Shown in pieces: positions 62,817 through 64,000 of a DNA stretch of 64,000 nucleotides. A program made the translations under genes and the position numbers. The notes under the pieces are model-generated. The model was not told where the DNA came from, did not search any database, and saw only the letters and a program-made list of their open reading frames with translations. The stretch comes from JBDWFY01 sp964291365 (GTDB lineage Bacteria; Pseudomonadota; Alphaproteobacteria; Rhizobiales; Stappiaceae). Within the stretch, counting starts at the first letter, position 1. The number at the start of each line of letters is the position of its first letter. The stretch covers positions 3,100,001-3,164,000 of the forward strand of contig OZ219989.1 in the NCBI GenBank assembly GCA_964291365.2. Direction: 5' to 3'.

Positions 62817-63416
62817 TCACAACCATGTACCACAAGCTTTTTCACAAACTAAAAATTGATCTTGTGGTACTAATAGATCAGGTAGAACCGATTCGGGCAC
62901 ATCAAAAAGTAAACCACGTAACACCCGACTAATTCCACCATGGCTAACAACAATCGTAGGTCTTAATAAATTTTCCAACCACAAAGCAACACGTGCTGAA
63001 GCCATTTCATAACTCTCACCTTCTGGCGGGATAAATCCCCACTTATCAGTTTTTCTTTGACTAAAATCCTCTGAAAATTTTCCTGCTAATTCTTCACTGG
63101 TATGTCCTTCCCATTTCCCAAATGAAATTTCAATCAACTGTTGATCAAGTTGATAATTCCCCTGCGTTATTTTCGCAGCTTCCCGCACTAATTCCATAGT
63201 CTTACGTGCCCGAATTTGCGGCGAACACACCCAATCGTAATCTGCTTCAACTTTGTTTTGTCTCAATATATATTCTTGTAATACTTTACCGTTTCGTAAA
63301 GCTTGAGTTTCACCAATTTTATTTAGTGGTATCTCTGTTTGTCCCTGAAACCTACCTTCAACATTCCAATCAGTTTGTCCATGACGGATAAATATTATTT
63401 GTGGGTAAATTTTCAC
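62817..63416 (-). CDS. Histidine phosphatase family protein (phosphoglycerate mutase-like)
   Basis: A 199-residue member of the histidine phosphatase superfamily. The catalytic motif is IFIRHGQTDWNVEGRFQGQT (phospho-His in RHG). Further site residues are Arg in SPQIRARKTMEL, Glu in IEISFGKWEGH and the second His in VVSHGGISRVL. GTG start at 63416. The position between fabI and aroC recurs in alphaproteobacteria. Substrate unknown. Confidence 0.9.
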   Translation of the reverse strand: MKIYPQIIFIRHGQTDWNVEGRFQGQTEIPLNKIGETQALRNGKVLQEYILRQNKVEADYDWVCSPQIRARKTMELVREAAKITQGNYQLDQQLIEISFGKWEGHTSEELAGKFSEDFSQRKTDKWGFIPPEGESYEMASARVALWLENLLRPTIVVSHGGISRVLRGLLFDVPESVLPDLLVPQDQFLVCEKACGTWL

Positions 63417-63462
63417 ACTAACTCACTAAAGTTTTTACTTTGATTCTAGCTACACAATATAG

Positions 63463-64000
63463 TCAGTCATTATCTACAACACTTATATCTGGTGCATCTA
63501 CCGCCTTCATACCAACGACATGATAACCACTATCTACGTGATGAACTTCACCGGTCACCCCACTTCCTAACTCCGATAGCAAGTATAGTGCAGAATTTCC
63601 AACATCTTCTGTACTAACCGTCTGACGCATTGGTGAATTGAATTCATTCCATTTTAAAATATATCGGAAATCACCAACTCCGGAAGCGGCCAAGGTTTTT
63701 ATTGGTCCCGCAGAAATCGCATTGACCCTAATATTTTGTTTACCTAAATCCGCTGCCAAATAGCGTACACTTGCTTCTAACGCGGCTTTTGCAACCCCCA
63801 TCACATTATAATGAGGCATAACCTTCTCAGCACCATAGTAAGTCAAAGTCAAAATTGCCCCACCATCAGACATTAGTTTCTCAGCACGTTGGGTAACTGA
63901 AGTCAATGAGTAACACGAAATATTCAATGTCCGATTGAAATTTTCGGCTGTTGTATCAACATAACGACCAGTTAATTCTTCTTTATCAGAAAATGCGATT
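63463..64000 (-). CDS. fabI: Enoyl-[acyl-carrier-protein] reductase FabI, C-terminal part (runs off the window end)
   Basis: The frame is open to the window edge, so only about the last 178 residues are visible. They read as FabI: IAFSDKEELTGRYVDTTAEN, then FNRTLNISCYSLTSV, the SDR catalytic region LTYYGAEKVMPHYNVMGVAK with Tyr and Lys, and IRVNAISAGPIKTLAASG. It performs the last reduction of the fatty acid elongation cycle with NADH. The catalytic part is intact. A TTG at 63925-63927 is internal and not a start. Confidence 0.95.
   Translation of the reverse strand, partial: IAFSDKEELTGRYVDTTAENFNRTLNISCYSLTSVTQRAEKLMSDGGAILTLTYYGAEKVMPHYNVMGVAKAALEASVRYLAADLGKQNIRVNAISAGPIKTLAASGVGDFRYILKWNEFNSPMRQTVSTEDVGNSALYLLSELGSGVTGEVHHVDSGYHVVGMKAVDAPDISVVDND

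Noticed and set aside
63463..63927. A complete 154-residue short SDR gene starting at TTG 63927
   Set aside because: The frame continues upstream to the window edge with clear FabI sequence, so it is a truncated view of a longer gene.

Overview
The window is AT-rich and reads as a chromosome segment of an alphaproteobacterium. The grounds are a GcrA-family cell-cycle regulator, a DUF1127 micro-gene followed by cuckoo-type hairpins, the order argD-argF-hslO, the long alphaproteobacterial forms of PstA and PstC, and the hdac-xseB-dxs-(tlyA) neighbourhood. The genus cannot be named from the sequence alone. TTG starts behind good ribosome sites are common here.

Layout. 1-5.4 kb: the 5' part of a large Calx-beta-like surface protein running off the window, about 1 kb of non-coding DNA, an IS1380-type transposase, and an orphan gene. 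5.5-15 kb: a fatty acid hydroxylase, an RND efflux pump with its adaptor, and the argD-argF-hslO operon. 15.3-24.3 kb: gcrA, then the complete phosphate operon phoR-pstSCAB-phoU-phoB. 24.3-32.2 kb: a repeat-rich, gene-poor region with the DUF1127/cuckoo RNA locus, a decayed transposase-like gene, phoX behind a Pho box, and two tandem abiEi-like genes. 32.4-33.9 kb: a third abiEi paired with abiEii (type IV toxin-antitoxin). 34-38 kb: a Mn/Zn/Fe-type ABC transporter facing a perfect inverted-repeat operator. 38.3-41.9 kb: MBL hydrolase, LysE-type exporter, pdxH, and a CbpA-like DnaJ. 42-46.5 kb: small orphan genes, a pseudogene, a hipBA module preceded by an operator array with a 27-bp period, and a heat-shock hsp20 with a sigma32-type promoter. 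46.6-50 kb: SDR, enoyl-CoA hydratase and acyl-CoA dehydrogenase. 50-64 kb: threonylcarbamoyl-AMP synthase, HDAC-like deacetylase, xseB, dxs, three tandem MFS paralogues, a PCu(A)C/SCO copper-delivery pair, tlyA, aroC, a histidine phosphatase and partial fabI.

How the genes work together. The phosphate genes form one circuit: PhoR/PhoB sensing, Pst uptake, PhoU feedback, and the PhoX phosphatase, with Pho-box-like sites before phoX and pstS. Stress functions recur: Hsp33, Hsp20, DnaJ, and DUF1127 with its RNA hairpins. Accessory content (IS, toxin-antitoxin modules, repeats, decayed genes) lies mainly at 1.8-5.5, 24-34 and 42-46 kb, between otherwise conserved core operons. The strongest candidates for something new are the DUF1127/hairpin locus, the repeat family at 24.6-31.4 kb that includes the promoters of duplicated abiEi genes, and the hipBA operator array.
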